The notes beneath the pieces are model-generated. The model did not search any database. It saw only the letters and a list, made by a program, of their open reading frames with translations, and was not told the origin of the DNA. Source: REBR01 sp033721915 (lineage in GTDB: Bacteria > Pseudomonadota > Gammaproteobacteria > Pseudomonadales > Oleiphilaceae). Taken from it: a stretch of DNA of 64,000 bases. This document shows, piece after piece, positions 54,101 through 63,773 of this stretch. Location: contig JAWWAC010000003.1 in NCBI GenBank assembly GCA_033721915.1, forward strand, positions 62,001 through 126,000, in the 5' to 3' direction. How positions within the stretch are numbered: the first letter of the stretch is position 1; the number at the start of each line of letters is the position of its first letter. A program made the translations under genes and the position numbers.

Positions 54101-54757
54101 ATGCCTCATTATCAGCCGCTGAAAGACCGCCATCGCCAGATCCGGGATCGCTTCCCCCGCTCACTGGATCTGCGGGTGCACCGCTCACTGAGCTGGCTGC
54201 AGCGGGCCGAGCAGAGCGGCGATGACGAGGACGGCCGCTTTATCTTCCTGTGGATCGCCTTCAATGCCGCCTACGCCCAGGAAATGCGCCATGAGGGAGA
54301 CGCCCCGGAGCAGCAACTGTTGCGGGACTTTCTGCACAAGCTGGTGACACTGGACCAGGACAAGCGCCTGGCGGCGGTGGTCTGGACCGAGTTCCCCCGG
54401 GCCATCAAGCTGCTGCTGAACAACCCCTATGTGTTCCAGCCCTACTGGGACTGCCAGAACGGGCGCCGCCCCAGGGGCGAGTGGTCCGGCCTGTTCGAGC
54501 GGGCCAAGGTCACCGCCGCCAGGGCGCTGGGCTCGGACGACACACCGAGGGTGCTGGGCAACGTCTTCTCCCGCCTGTACACACTGCGCAACCAGATCAT
54601 CCACGGTGGCGCCACCTGGAACAGCTCCGTCAACCGCGACCAGGTGCGGGACGGCAGCAACATACTGGGCCAGCTGGTGCCGGTGATCATTGAGATCATG
54701 ATGACCCACCCGGAAGCGGACTGGGGGGAGCCCTGCTACCCGGTGGCATCCAGTTAG
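54101..54757 (+). CDS. HEPN-like (Apea-type) protein
   Basis: Helical protein of 218 residues. It has FIFLWIAFNAAYAQEM near residue 50 and, near the C-terminus, LRNQIIHGGATWNSSVN, which includes an R-x4-H motif (RNQIIH) of the kind found in HEPN ribonucleases. No partner antitoxin gene is adjacent. ATG 54101 matches the conserved-looking start; the ribosome binding site AAGGT is 11 bases away. The function is unproven; RNA cleavage or ligand binding is possible. Confidence 0.65.
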   Translation: MPHYQPLKDRHRQIRDRFPRSLDLRVHRSLSWLQRAEQSGDDEDGRFIFLWIAFNAAYAQEMRHEGDAPEQQLLRDFLHKLVTLDQDKRLAAVVWTEFPRAIKLLLNNPYVFQPYWDCQNGRRPRGEWSGLFERAKVTAARALGSDDTPRVLGNVFSRLYTLRNQIIHGGATWNSSVNRDQVRDGSNILGQLVPVIIEIMMTHPEADWGEPCYPVASS

Positions 54758-54909
54758 AATCGCCTGCAATGTGAGATCTGGTTAACAAATGTGACGGGTT
54801 GTTGCGCCTCGCGGGCCAATATTCAGGCCTGCAAGACATGGTTCAATGGCCCGCAATGGGTGCCTCCCCTGCTGGCCACCCGCACAATAACCAGAATGAA
54901 GGTGTCACC

Positions 54910-57498
54910 ATGTCAATCCGCAAGCTGATCCTGGCAATGACCACCGCCGCTGTCGCCACTGGCTGTCTGGAGACAGGCGCCGACAGCGGCTCCGCCGACC
55001 CGACAGAGAGTGTCACCGGGGTCGTGGCGCGGCCAGAGAGGCCTGACGATGGCAGCATCCGGGTGCTGTCCAACCGCGCCGACCTGATCAGCGGCGGCAG
55101 CGCGCTGGTGGAAGTGGCCTCGGACAACCTGGAGGGAGCCCGCTACCGCCTCAATGGCGAGGACATCAGCGGCGCCTTCCTGCGGGATTCCAGCAACCCC
55201 CGGATCAGCCGGGCCCTGGTAGAGGGGCTGGCACTGGGTGAGAACGAGCTGCGTGTCATACTGCGGGGAGAGGGCGTGCTGCGCCAGTCCATCATCAACC
55301 ACCCCGCCGGCGGCCCCATCTTCTCGGGCCCCCAGGTGTCGCCCTGGAACTGCAACAATGACAACGCTGTGGATGCCCAGTGCAACCAGCCACCGGAATA
55401 CGCCTTTCAGTACGTGCCGGAGTCCGAGCTGGAACGGCTGATGTCGGGTCTGGACCCGGAAAACCCCGGGACCCCTTCGGTCTACAAGCCCTACGACCCC
55501 CAGAACCCCCCTCCTGCGGAGGACATTGCCATGACCACCACCGACGAGGGGGAGACAGTGCCCTTTATCGTCCGGGTGGAAACCGGCGTGCTCAACCGCG
55601 ACCGTTACCAGATCAAGACTCTGTTCCAGCCCGGCGAGGACTGGTCCGCCCTGTCACCGCAGCCGCAATGGAACGGCAAGGTACTGATCCACCACGGCGG
55701 CAATGTGGGAGTCAGTTACGCCATGGGCAACCCGCCCAATGGGGATATCTCCGGCGCCACTTCCGGCAACGAGATCCTGCTGGGGGACAGCACCTTTGTG
55801 GCCCTCTCCCGTGGCTTTGCCACCCTCTCAACGGCACAGGCCAACCTGGGCCATAATGTCAACCTGGTGACGGCGGCCGAGTCACTGGTGATGGCCAAGG
55901 AACATCTGATTGAGCAGTACGGACCCATACGCTACACCATCGGTACCGGCTGCTCCGGCGGCGCCATTGCCCAGCAGCACGTGGCCAATGCCTATCCGGG
56001 CATCTACCAGGGCCTGATCGTGCAGTGCTCCTATCCGGATGTATGGACCACGGCGGTGCAGTTTGCCGAGTACAACCTGCTGAACCAGTACTTTGGCAAC
56101 CAGGTGCCGGACAGCCCGGAAGGCTTTATGGATGTGGTCACATCCATTTTCACCAGCGGTGTGACACCGCCCCAGTGGTCCTTTTTCTACGGCCACCTGC
56201 CGGTGAACCCGCAGTTCTCGGACCTGGCGTTCTTCCCCAGTGCCAGGCCGGACCAGGACAACTGTCCGGGGCTGGTGGACCAGGCGCTGGTGTACGATGC
56301 GCAGAGCAACCCCGGTGGACTGCGTTGCGGTCTGATCGACTACATGGTCAACCAGTTTGATGTGCGCTCTCCAGAGGCCTGGTCCGATAACGAAAAGATT
56401 CTGGGGCGGGGCTTTGGCGGTCTTCCACTGGACAATGTGGGGGTTCAGTACGGTCTCAGGGCGCTGCAGCAGGGTCTGGTGACACCGGATCAGTTTCTGC
56501 AGGTCAACCGGGGTATTGGCGGGCTCAGCGTGGATGTCCGGCAGCAGCCGGAGCGGACCGAAGGGGACCCAAAGGCACTGGAAAACAGCTACCGCACCGG
56601 CGCCATCAACACCGCCGAGAATCTGGCCAATGTGCCCATTATCGACCTGCGTGGTCCGGACCCGGGCATTGCCCACGATGCCTTCCACTCCTGGCAGGTG
56701 CGGGCCCGGCTTGAAGCCACCCAGGGCCACGCCGACAACCATGTGATCTGGTTCGGCCCCTTCCCCCTGGCCGGTGACACGGTCTTTACCACCGAGGCAC
56801 TGATGACCATGGACCAGTGGCTCTCCGCCGTGGAGGAGGATCAGGGCCCGGCGGGTGTGGCGGACAAGGTGGTCCGCCACCGTCCGGACTTTGCCCGTGA
56901 CCGCTGCCTTTCCCTGTCCGGCCTCTCGGCGGAGTGGGGGCCGAGCCTGACCCAGAGCGGCGGTCTGGTGTATCCGGACCCGGTGATACCGGGGGTGTCC
57001 TCCGGCGATCTGCCCAGTGTCCCGGCTTCACTGGGCCAGATCATGGACATGGCCACCGGCCAGGTCTGTGGTCTGGACCTGGAGGCACTGGGCCTGCCCA
57101 GTGCCCTGGCCGATCCCCTGACGCCCGTTACCGAGCCGGTGGTGGCGCTGCAGCAGCTGGCGGTTCAGACCCGTTTCGGCACACCCCGCACCGTGGCCGG
57201 TGACGATATCCGCACACTGACCAACAAGTGTCAGCTCAAGGCGGTGGACGCCGGCGATTACCCGGATTTCCCGGGCAAGGACAGCTTCCTGGAGCAGGTC
57301 CGCGAGATCTTCCCGGAAGGGGTCTGTGATTTCAGTCAGGCACCGAAACACCGGGTGCCCACACTCACCTGGCTGCGCTATGGCGACTCCCAGGCCAACA
57401 CCTACGGCGGCGACCCACTGCCCACCCTCAATCAGGCCCCGAAAGGCTGGGCCTCTCCCGCCTTCGAGGTCACCCTGGACCCCAGGCAGGGCTTGTAG
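54910..57498 (+). CDS. DUF6351 family lipoprotein (putative hydrolase)
   Basis: Large exported protein of 862 residues. The signal ends in a lipobox-like TTAAVATGC (Cys about 19), followed by a Ser/Asp/Glu-rich linker. The central part resembles an alpha/beta hydrolase: KVLIHHGGNVGVSYAMG, then the nucleophile-elbow-like GTGCSGGAIAQQHVANAYPG, and late IIDLRGPDPGIAHDAFHSW and FGPFPL. The family has no established substrate; tannase/esterase-like chemistry is an inference. ATG 54910 with GAAGG upstream. Base composition is like its neighbours. Confidence 0.8.
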   Translation: MSIRKLILAMTTAAVATGCLETGADSGSADPTESVTGVVARPERPDDGSIRVLSNRADLISGGSALVEVASDNLEGARYRLNGEDISGAFLRDSSNPRISRALVEGLALGENELRVILRGEGVLRQSIINHPAGGPIFSGPQVSPWNCNNDNAVDAQCNQPPEYAFQYVPESELERLMSGLDPENPGTPSVYKPYDPQNPPPAEDIAMTTTDEGETVPFIVRVETGVLNRDRYQIKTLFQPGEDWSALSPQPQWNGKVLIHHGGNVGVSYAMGNPPNGDISGATSGNEILLGDSTFVALSRGFATLSTAQANLGHNVNLVTAAESLVMAKEHLIEQYGPIRYTIGTGCSGGAIAQQHVANAYPGIYQGLIVQCSYPDVWTTAVQFAEYNLLNQYFGNQVPDSPEGFMDVVTSIFTSGVTPPQWSFFYGHLPVNPQFSDLAFFPSARPDQDNCPGLVDQALVYDAQSNPGGLRCGLIDYMVNQFDVRSPEAWSDNEKILGRGFGGLPLDNVGVQYGLRALQQGLVTPDQFLQVNRGIGGLSVDVRQQPERTEGDPKALENSYRTGAINTAENLANVPIIDLRGPDPGIAHDAFHSWQVRARLEATQGHADNHVIWFGPFPLAGDTVFTTEALMTMDQWLSAVEEDQGPAGVADKVVRHRPDFARDRCLSLSGLSAEWGPSLTQSGGLVYPDPVIPGVSSGDLPSVPASLGQIMDMATGQVCGLDLEALGLPSALADPLTPVTEPVVALQQLAVQTRFGTPRTVAGDDIRTLTNKCQLKAVDAGDYPDFPGKDSFLEQVREIFPEGVCDFSQAPKHRVPTLTWLRYGDSQANTYGGDPLPTLNQAPKGWASPAFEVTLDPRQGL

Positions 57499-57541
57499 GG
57501 CGGCGCCGTTCTTGCGTTTGTCGACCCGTTCCCGGGACAGC

Positions 57542-57579
57542 GGTGGGTGCGTAAGGCACCCGCCCACGAGGGGGCGGGT
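57542..57579. promoter_or_regulatory. Two mutually exclusive hairpins
   Basis: GGTGGGTGC-GTAAG-GCACCCGCC (9 pairs) and ACCCGCCC-ACGAGG-GGGCGGGT (8 pairs) share bases 57558-57564, so only one can form. They lie between the DUF6351 gene and the AraC-type remnant. No T-run follows on the plus strand. Confidence 0.45.
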
Positions 57580-57769
57580 AGGCAAGATTCTCCGCCGTCC
57601 CTGGTCTCTTTCTGGCATGGCGACTGTCGCAGCCTGAATCACGACTCTGATCGCCTGGCCTGATTGGCAAAGCAAATGCCGTTCCTGCCGCCAAAGGGCA
57701 TCCGTCCGGTCCGTTTTACCATGAAGCGGTGTTAAACCGCTCTCAGTACTCGCCGGATTGAGGTGTTGT

Positions 57770-58538
57770 ATGAATCAGGACACGCCCTGCATCCCGATGG
57801 ATCACATTGAAACCTGTTTCAGGCTGCGCAGACACCTGGTCATGGAGCCAGGCTGGCTGGAACAGTACACCCATCATCCCAGGCCGGAGCATCTGGCCTC
57901 AGCACTGGCGCAGATGGACGAGCAGGCGTTCTTTCAGCAGGCCGGCCTTGTCAGCCAGGATGACCCCCACTACCGGGCCAGCCCCCGCCAGTGTGTGAAG
58001 CTAGCGGATCTGGCCATCAAGGCGCTGGATATGCACCATCTGGGGTTGCTCGCCGGCAAGCTGCTGACCCTCTCCCAGCACGGCATGGTGGGCGTCTCCG
58101 CGGTCACCCACCATACCCTGCTGGAGTGTGCCCAGGCCATCAGCCGCTTCAGCGCCGAGCTGTTCCCGCCCCTGGCAATGACACCGGTGATCGATGGCGC
58201 CCTGGGGGCCTTTGTGATCCGGGAAAGGGTGGACCTGTCCCCCTGCAGGCCCTTCTTTCCAGGGTCAGGCCAGGACCCTGATCGAGGTGTCTTCCGCCGG
58301 TTTTGGCTGGATGCAGATTCCCTTTGGCTGTGAGACGGAAGAGCCGGTGAACTTCCCGCTGGATTTTGCAGGGCCGGTTTCCGCCATGGGCTCGGGGAGC
58401 CTCCGCTTCAGCGGCACCACCAGCTTCCCGCCCATGACCGGTTGCGGCCTGTTCAACGGTCTGTTCAGCTCGCTCATGAGCGGCCCTGGACAGGCGTATC
58501 AGTTTACCGTTGCGCCGCCGGCGCCGGTGGAATGGTAA
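57770..58538 (+). pseudogene. Frameshifted AraC-type N-terminal domain remnant
   Basis: The reading frame 57770-58333 begins with a good site (GAGGTG, ATG) and has the AraC arabinose-binding-type domain: MHHLGLLAGKLLTLSQHGMVGVSAVTHHTLLECAQAISRF. After about 58255 the frame becomes unlike the family, while the +1 frame (to stop 58538) continues plausibly with FQGQARTLIEVSSAGFG and LRFSGTTSFPPM. There is no helix-turn-helix domain in either frame. Most likely a regulator that lost its DNA-binding domain and then frameshifted; a sequencing error is the alternative to the shift. Confidence 0.5.
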
Positions 58539-58553
58539 GGGCTACAGCCGGAT

Positions 58554-59060
58554 GTGAAGGCCCCGGGCGCCCAGCAGCAGAGCGATTCCGGTGAGTCCGT
58601 TGCCTCACTGTCGCCGGAGCAGGTGAACAGGGAGCAGCAGGCGGCCAACCAGGCCGTGCTCGAGACACTGGGCAAGGGGCCCCTGGAAGCGCCTATCGAA
58701 GAGCGTCCGGACTTTGTCTCCCGGGTGGAGTGGCAGATCTTCCGGGGGGTGGCCGGGCAGAAGGAACAGCCCCGGAAAGAGCTGGTCCGGCTGGTGAACA
58801 GCCTGCGGTTTTACAAGCTGCGGGAGCACTGGCAGTCAATGGCCACCGAGCCGGACAGCCCCCGGCGCACGGACCTGGCGGAACAGCTGCTGGATGAAAT
58901 CCCCCGCCGGGTGGCCAGCCAGGAACTGGCCCGGGATCAGGCGCACCGGATGCAGCTGGATATTCTGGAGCATTTCATTGAGGAGGCCAGTGAGCGTAAT
59001 CAGCGCGCCGCCAGGGAAGCCCGGCGTATCGGTGTCACTTTCGATATCAACCACTCCTGA
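58554..59060 (+). CDS. Hypothetical helical protein (168 aa)
   Basis: Unrecognised, charged, mostly alpha-helical protein (EQVNREQQAANQAVLETLGKG; ELARDQAHRMQLDILEHFIEEASERNQRAAREARRIG) without signal or membrane segment. The GTG start at 58554 has only a distant AAGGG; a GTG at 58623 is an alternative. It is in the same frame as, and 15 bases after, the stop of the AraC-type remnant, so it might be a detached part of a once larger gene. Confidence 0.45.
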   Translation: MKAPGAQQQSDSGESVASLSPEQVNREQQAANQAVLETLGKGPLEAPIEERPDFVSRVEWQIFRGVAGQKEQPRKELVRLVNSLRFYKLREHWQSMATEPDSPRRTDLAEQLLDEIPRRVASQELARDQAHRMQLDILEHFIEEASERNQRAAREARRIGVTFDINHS

Positions 59061-59314
59061 GGCCCCCGCTGGCGGCACCCTCCGTCATTGGGCCGTCAGT
59101 GGGTCAGTGGCCTCCTGTCATCATTTACCGCCTTGCGTATTATCGTCGGCACCCTCCGCGTCCAGTGCTGATGGAATTCCTGACGGGGCCTGCCGCCGGG
59201 TGCTATGCTTGATTGACGATGACTTACGTCTTTTCAGCCAATCGTTCCTGGTTGCTGTGGGCCAGTAGGCTCTGAATTTCGTAGAAGACGGTTAAATGGT
59301 ACTCAGGAGTCTGT

Positions 59315-62300
59315 ATGGCCAATGGCCAGAAATCACCTCCACCCCGGGGGAAAAAGCCACTACCCAGACGTCGCATGCTGGCGCCGGGCCAGACACCGGA
59401 TTCACCGGCACCGCCGGATGACCAGGAACTGACCCGGATCATGCTGGACATGCAGTCCCGCTTTATCCGCTTCAACCACCAGAAGCCCGCTTTTGAGGGT
59501 TTCATGATGGATCTGCTGGAACTCACCGGCAGCCGTTACGGCCTGATTGCCGAGATTCTGCCACTGACCGATCACCGGCGGATGTTGAAACTCCATGCCC
59601 TGTCCAGTCTGCAGTGGAGCGAGCGTCTGCTGGAGGTGCTGGCCGAGCAGCTGCCGGACAGCCGGGTTTTTCAGCGTCCGGCCGGTGAACTGGGTCAGGC
59701 GCTTTGCGGTGGCAGCGAGCGCATTTACAGCAACCACAAACGCCTGCCGCTGCCGGACAACTTCCCCGACGAACTGCCCGCTGTGGAGTCTGCACTGTTT
59801 CTGCCGGTTTTCCACGAGGACGAGCAGGTGGGGGTGGTGGCCCTGTTCAACCGCCCCCATGGCTTTACCCCGGACTGGCCAAGGTTGCTGGAGCCCCTGC
59901 TGGTGACTCTGGGCCACATGATGGCCACACGGCGCCTGAAAGATGAACGCGAAAAAGACCTGGTGCTGATGGAGCGACTCTCACTGGTGGCCAGAAACAC
60001 CACCAATGGCGTGGTGATGACCGACACCGAAGGCCGTACCGAGTGGGTCAATGAAGGCTTTGAGCGAATTACCGGTTACAGCGCCGATGAATACATGGGC
60101 AAAAAGCCCGGACATCTCCTGCAGGGCTCTGACACCAACCCGGAGACGGTGGAGGAGATCCGCCGGGCGCTGACCGCCGGCGAAGGTTTTGCGGTGGATA
60201 TTCTCAATTACCGCCGTGACGGTGAGCCTTACTGGGTGCATATCCATTGCAATCCCATCACGGATTCCACCACCGGCCTGAAAGGCTATATAGCTATCGA
60301 GTCGGACATCACACGCCGCAAGAAGGCGGAGATTGCCCTCAGCCAGTTCCGCTCCACACTGGACCAGACCATGGACGCGGTGATGATCATCGACCGCCAG
60401 AGTCTGAGATTCACCTTCGTCAACCAGGGGGCGCTGAGCCAGCTGGGCTACAGCCGTGATCAGCTGATGGCCATGGACCCCCAGTCCCTGATGACCGATA
60501 TTCCCCGTGCCGACAGCGAGCAGGTGCTGGAGCGACTGGTGCGTGGCGAGCGCAAGTCACTGCAGTTTGAAACCCACCTGCGCCGCCAGGATGGCAGTGC
60601 ACTGCCGGTGAACGTCTCCATACAGTACGTGACCCTCGAGGATGGCAGTGGCCAGTACGTGGCCATTGCCCGTGACATGACCGAGCGCAATATCGCCCGC
60701 CGTGAGCAGGCCATTGCCGCCAGCGTCTACGAGAGCAGTTTCGATGGGGTGATGATACTGGACCAGAACAACCGGGTGATGGATGTGAACCCCGCCTTCA
60801 GCCGCATCACCGGCTACTCCCCCGAGGAGGTCAAGGGCAAGCCCCCCATGTTTTTCAGTGAAGGACTGCACGATGCCGCCTTTTACGAGGAGATGGGCCG
60901 GGAGCTGGATGATAAGGGTTATTGGCGCGGTGAGATCTGGAGCCGTCGCAAGAACGGTGAGGCCTACCCCAAGCTGCTGTCCGTTTCCCGGGTCTATGCC
61001 GATTCCTTTGCCGGCGCCGGCGAGACCGGAGACGGGGAGCAGGTCCAGGGGAACACACTGAGTCACCAGGTGGTGGTGTTCTCGGATATCTCCGAGCTGA
61101 AGAACCATCAGGCGGAGCTGGAAGCGGCCGCCAACTACGACATGCTTACCGGACTGCCCAACCGCCGGCTGCTGGCGGACCGGCTGGACCACGCACTGGC
61201 CCGTGTGGACCGTTACGGCGGCTCACTGGCGGTGTGCCTGATGGACATGGACGGCTTCAAGCCCATCAACGACACCTATGGCCATGAGCTGGGGGACCAG
61301 GTGCTCATGGAAATGGCCCGGCGACTCAGTGACCATGTGCGGGGGGATGACACCGTGGCCCGCCTGGGGGGCGACGAGTTTGTGCTGCTGCTCAATGGCG
61401 CTGCCTCGGACAGCCTCTTTGAGCGCCTGATGACGGAAATCTCACAGCCCATGGTGTTTGACCGGGTGACCATCAACCCCACCTTCAGCCTGGGTGTCAC
61501 CCTGTATCCGGAAGACCCCTCGGATAACGACATGCTGCTGCGTCATGCGGATCAGGCCATGTACCTGGCCAAGGAGTCGGGCAAGAACGGCTACAGCTTC
61601 TTTGACGCCAGCCACGACGCCAAGCGGCGCAAACAACGCAAGCAGATCGCCCGTCTCAGGCAGGCACTGGAGCAGGATGAGTTTGCCCTGTATTACCAGC
61701 CCCAGGTGGATCTGCGGGATGGCTCCATCATCGGCATGGAGGCCCTGATCCGCTGGCAACACCCCCAAAAGGGGTTGCTGCCGCCGGCGAGCTTCCTGTC
61801 CCAGTTGGAGGACTCGGAGCTGGAGCTGCCCGTGGGGGAGTGGGTCATCAACACCGCCTTCGATCAGCTGGAGCTTTGGCGTGATCAGGGGCGGACACTG
61901 CCACTGTGCATCAATATCGGCGCCAACCACCTGCTCAATCCCCACTTTATCGAGCACCTGCGCAACAGCCTGGCCAGGCACAGCCAGGTCATGCCGCCCA
62001 TGATCAGCCTGGAGATTCTGGAAACCACCGCGCTGCACGACATGCGCGAAGCCTGGCAGGTGATCAACCACTGCCGTGAACTGGGCTTCCAGGTGGCACT
62101 GGACGATTTCGGCACCGGGTTCTCGTCACTGACCTACTTCCGCAAGCTGCCCATCGACATGATCAAGATCGACCAGAGCTTTATCCGGGAAATGCTGATC
62201 AACAGCCACGACCGGGCCATTGTGGAGAGCGTGGTGTTTCTGGCCCGCAAGTTCGACCGGCCGGTACTGGCCGAAGGGGTGGAAACCGACGAGCATGCCC

Positions 62301-62434
62301 GTGCGCTGCTGGCCATGGGCTGTCACCTGATGCAGGGCTATGGCATCGCGCGCCCCATGCCGGCGCAGGAGGTGCTGGAGTGGTGCCGTGAGTGGGACAG
62401 CAGCAACCCTTACCGGCAGAAAGGCCAGAACTGA
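59315..62434 (+). CDS. GAF-PAS-PAS-PAS-GGDEF-EAL cyclic-di-GMP protein
   Basis: Cytoplasmic signalling protein of 1039 residues without membrane segments. A GAF-like domain (about 50-205) is followed by three PAS domains (about 215-335, 340-455 and 460-590), a cyclase domain with intact LGGDEF (about 605-765), and an EAL domain with intact GMEALIRW, LDDFGTGFS and MIKIDQ (about 785-1035). Both enzymatic motifs are complete, so it may make and break c-di-GMP under multi-signal control. ATG 59315 has CAGGAG 7 bases upstream. Its 3' end overlaps the convergent transglycosylase gene by 25 bases. Confidence 0.95.
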   Translation: MANGQKSPPPRGKKPLPRRRMLAPGQTPDSPAPPDDQELTRIMLDMQSRFIRFNHQKPAFEGFMMDLLELTGSRYGLIAEILPLTDHRRMLKLHALSSLQWSERLLEVLAEQLPDSRVFQRPAGELGQALCGGSERIYSNHKRLPLPDNFPDELPAVESALFLPVFHEDEQVGVVALFNRPHGFTPDWPRLLEPLLVTLGHMMATRRLKDEREKDLVLMERLSLVARNTTNGVVMTDTEGRTEWVNEGFERITGYSADEYMGKKPGHLLQGSDTNPETVEEIRRALTAGEGFAVDILNYRRDGEPYWVHIHCNPITDSTTGLKGYIAIESDITRRKKAEIALSQFRSTLDQTMDAVMIIDRQSLRFTFVNQGALSQLGYSRDQLMAMDPQSLMTDIPRADSEQVLERLVRGERKSLQFETHLRRQDGSALPVNVSIQYVTLEDGSGQYVAIARDMTERNIARREQAIAASVYESSFDGVMILDQNNRVMDVNPAFSRITGYSPEEVKGKPPMFFSEGLHDAAFYEEMGRELDDKGYWRGEIWSRRKNGEAYPKLLSVSRVYADSFAGAGETGDGEQVQGNTLSHQVVVFSDISELKNHQAELEAAANYDMLTGLPNRRLLADRLDHALARVDRYGGSLAVCLMDMDGFKPINDTYGHELGDQVLMEMARRLSDHVRGDDTVARLGGDEFVLLLNGAASDSLFERLMTEISQPMVFDRVTINPTFSLGVTLYPEDPSDNDMLLRHADQAMYLAKESGKNGYSFFDASHDAKRRKQRKQIARLRQALEQDEFALYYQPQVDLRDGSIIGMEALIRWQHPQKGLLPPASFLSQLEDSELELPVGEWVINTAFDQLELWRDQGRTLPLCINIGANHLLNPHFIEHLRNSLARHSQVMPPMISLEILETTALHDMREAWQVINHCRELGFQVALDDFGTGFSSLTYFRKLPIDMIKIDQSFIREMLINSHDRAIVESVVFLARKFDRPVLAEGVETDEHARALLAMGCHLMQGYGIARPMPAQEVLEWCREWDSSNPYRQKGQN

Positions 62435-63054
62435 TAGAAGCGCCGGCAGCGCAGTTCATCTTCGCACTGTGCCAGCTGACTCTGGTAGCGCTGTGCCCGG
62501 TCCCGCACCCGTCGTGCCGTGCGCATCAGCTGGGGTTTGCCCCGGTAGCTGCCGCGGGCATAGCCACCGCGCCCCTCGTGATAGGCCAGGTACAGGTGTT
62601 CGGGGTTGTACAGTGAGATCCCCAGTCGGTTGCGGGTCTGGTGGTTGTACCAGCCGACAAAATCCAGTGCGTGCTTCATATGGGTGCGCCGGGCAAAGAG
62701 GCTGCCGGCGTCCTCGCGGTATTCCCCCCACACCGGATTCTGGGCCTGTGCATAGCCGTAGGCGGAGGAGTTGCGGAACCAGGGGATAAACCCCAGCAGC
62801 CTGGGCCTGGGCGGACGCACATGGCTGCGGAATGAGGACTCCTGCTGGATAAAGGCCATCTGGGTGCCGATGGGCGTGCCCCAGCGCTTGCGGGAGCGCT
62901 CGGCGTAGTCGTACCACCCGGGCTGCTCCTCGAAGATGGCGCAGACATTGCTCTGGTTGGACGGTGGTGAGGGGGCCAGCAGAGAGCAGCCCGTCACCAT
63001 GGCCAGTGCGGGCAACAGCAGGACTCGCAGCAGCCGGTGCTTGAAAACAGTCAT
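62410..63054 (-). CDS. Lytic transglycosylase-type (SLT) lipoprotein
   Basis: Lipoprotein of 214 residues with lipobox LAMVTGC (Cys23). The SLT-like domain starts near residue 60; catalytic Glu in MAFIQQESSFRSHVRPPR, then SSAYGYAQAQNPVW and LYLAYHEGRGGY. Cleaves or remodels peptidoglycan from the outer-membrane inner leaflet. ATG 63054 is clear. Overlaps the 3' end of the GGDEF-EAL gene by 25 bases. Confidence 0.9.
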   Translation of the reverse strand: MTVFKHRLLRVLLLPALAMVTGCSLLAPSPPSNQSNVCAIFEEQPGWYDYAERSRKRWGTPIGTQMAFIQQESSFRSHVRPPRPRLLGFIPWFRNSSAYGYAQAQNPVWGEYREDAGSLFARRTHMKHALDFVGWYNHQTRNRLGISLYNPEHLYLAYHEGRGGYARGSYRGKPQLMRTARRVRDRAQRYQSQLAQCEDELRCRRFYQFWPFCR

Positions 63055-63138
63055 CAGTGGGTCATCCGGGCCTGGGAAACACCCCCAGTCTAGCGGAATT
63101 TCCGCCGCTGTGAGACCGGCAACTTTGCCGCGACAGAG

Positions 63139-63459
63139 TCACGACAGGCACTTACCCCCACTGGGCCCTCTGCAGCTGACATGGCGGCACTGGGCGATGA
63201 ACAGCCCGGCACAGGCAATGGCATCACCCAGTGCATCGTGGGCCGGGTCGTCCGGCAGAGTGTGGCGCCACCGGCAGTTGCCCAGCCGCAGTGCCCCCTG
63301 GTGAATGGCCGCTTTACGGCGGGCCATGCTCCGGCGCTCCTTCACCAGTGTGTCTGCCGCCGGTTGCACCCAGTCCAGCCCGAACTGCTCCCGGAACGCC
63401 ACCCGCAGAAAGCCCTCGTCCAGTGGCCGGTGGTGCATCACCGCCAGCCGCCCGGTCAA
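63139..63459 (-). pseudogene. 5'-truncated DnaQ-like 3'-5' exonuclease fragment
   Basis: The fragment (about 106 residues) matches only the C-terminal half of a DEDDh exonuclease: LAVMHHRPLDEGFLRVAFREQ (the Exo II Asp is replaced in part: HHRPLDEGFL) and HTLPDDPAHDALGDAIACAG (Exo III His and Asp). The Exo I DxE segment is absent; upstream in the same frame the sequence is open for about 35 codons to a TAG but shows no family similarity. Probably a gene remnant. Confidence 0.6.
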
Positions 63460-63773
63460 ACCCGGGGTCAGTGAAGCAGTGCCGTGTGCAGTGGCACCCC
63501 GGCGTGGCCAGCGTCCGGACTGCCCGGTCAGGGGCCCTTTCCGCCAGCCGTATCCCTACAGGGGGTTGTCCCAGTCTCTGGTCGTCCCCATGTCTGTAAT
63601 TAGAGCCCCGGATCCAGTCCGGGTTCTCAGTCGTGGCAGCGGGGCTGACCCAGAGGTTTCTTAAATAGCTGCCATGACAGGCTTTTATTGGCCAACCCGG
63701 AACAGCTCTGGCATCCTGTTCTGTACCAATCAGGCAGAAGCCACATTTCCGTTCAACAATTGGAGGAACGATT
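63460..63773. other. Intergenic region before sodA
   Basis: The 314-base gap contains the unalignable upstream part of the exonuclease fragment (to about 63560) and then the sodA promoter region. GGAGGAACGATT before the ATG gives a strong ribosome binding site. I see no clear Fur box or -10/-35 pair. Confidence 0.45.
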
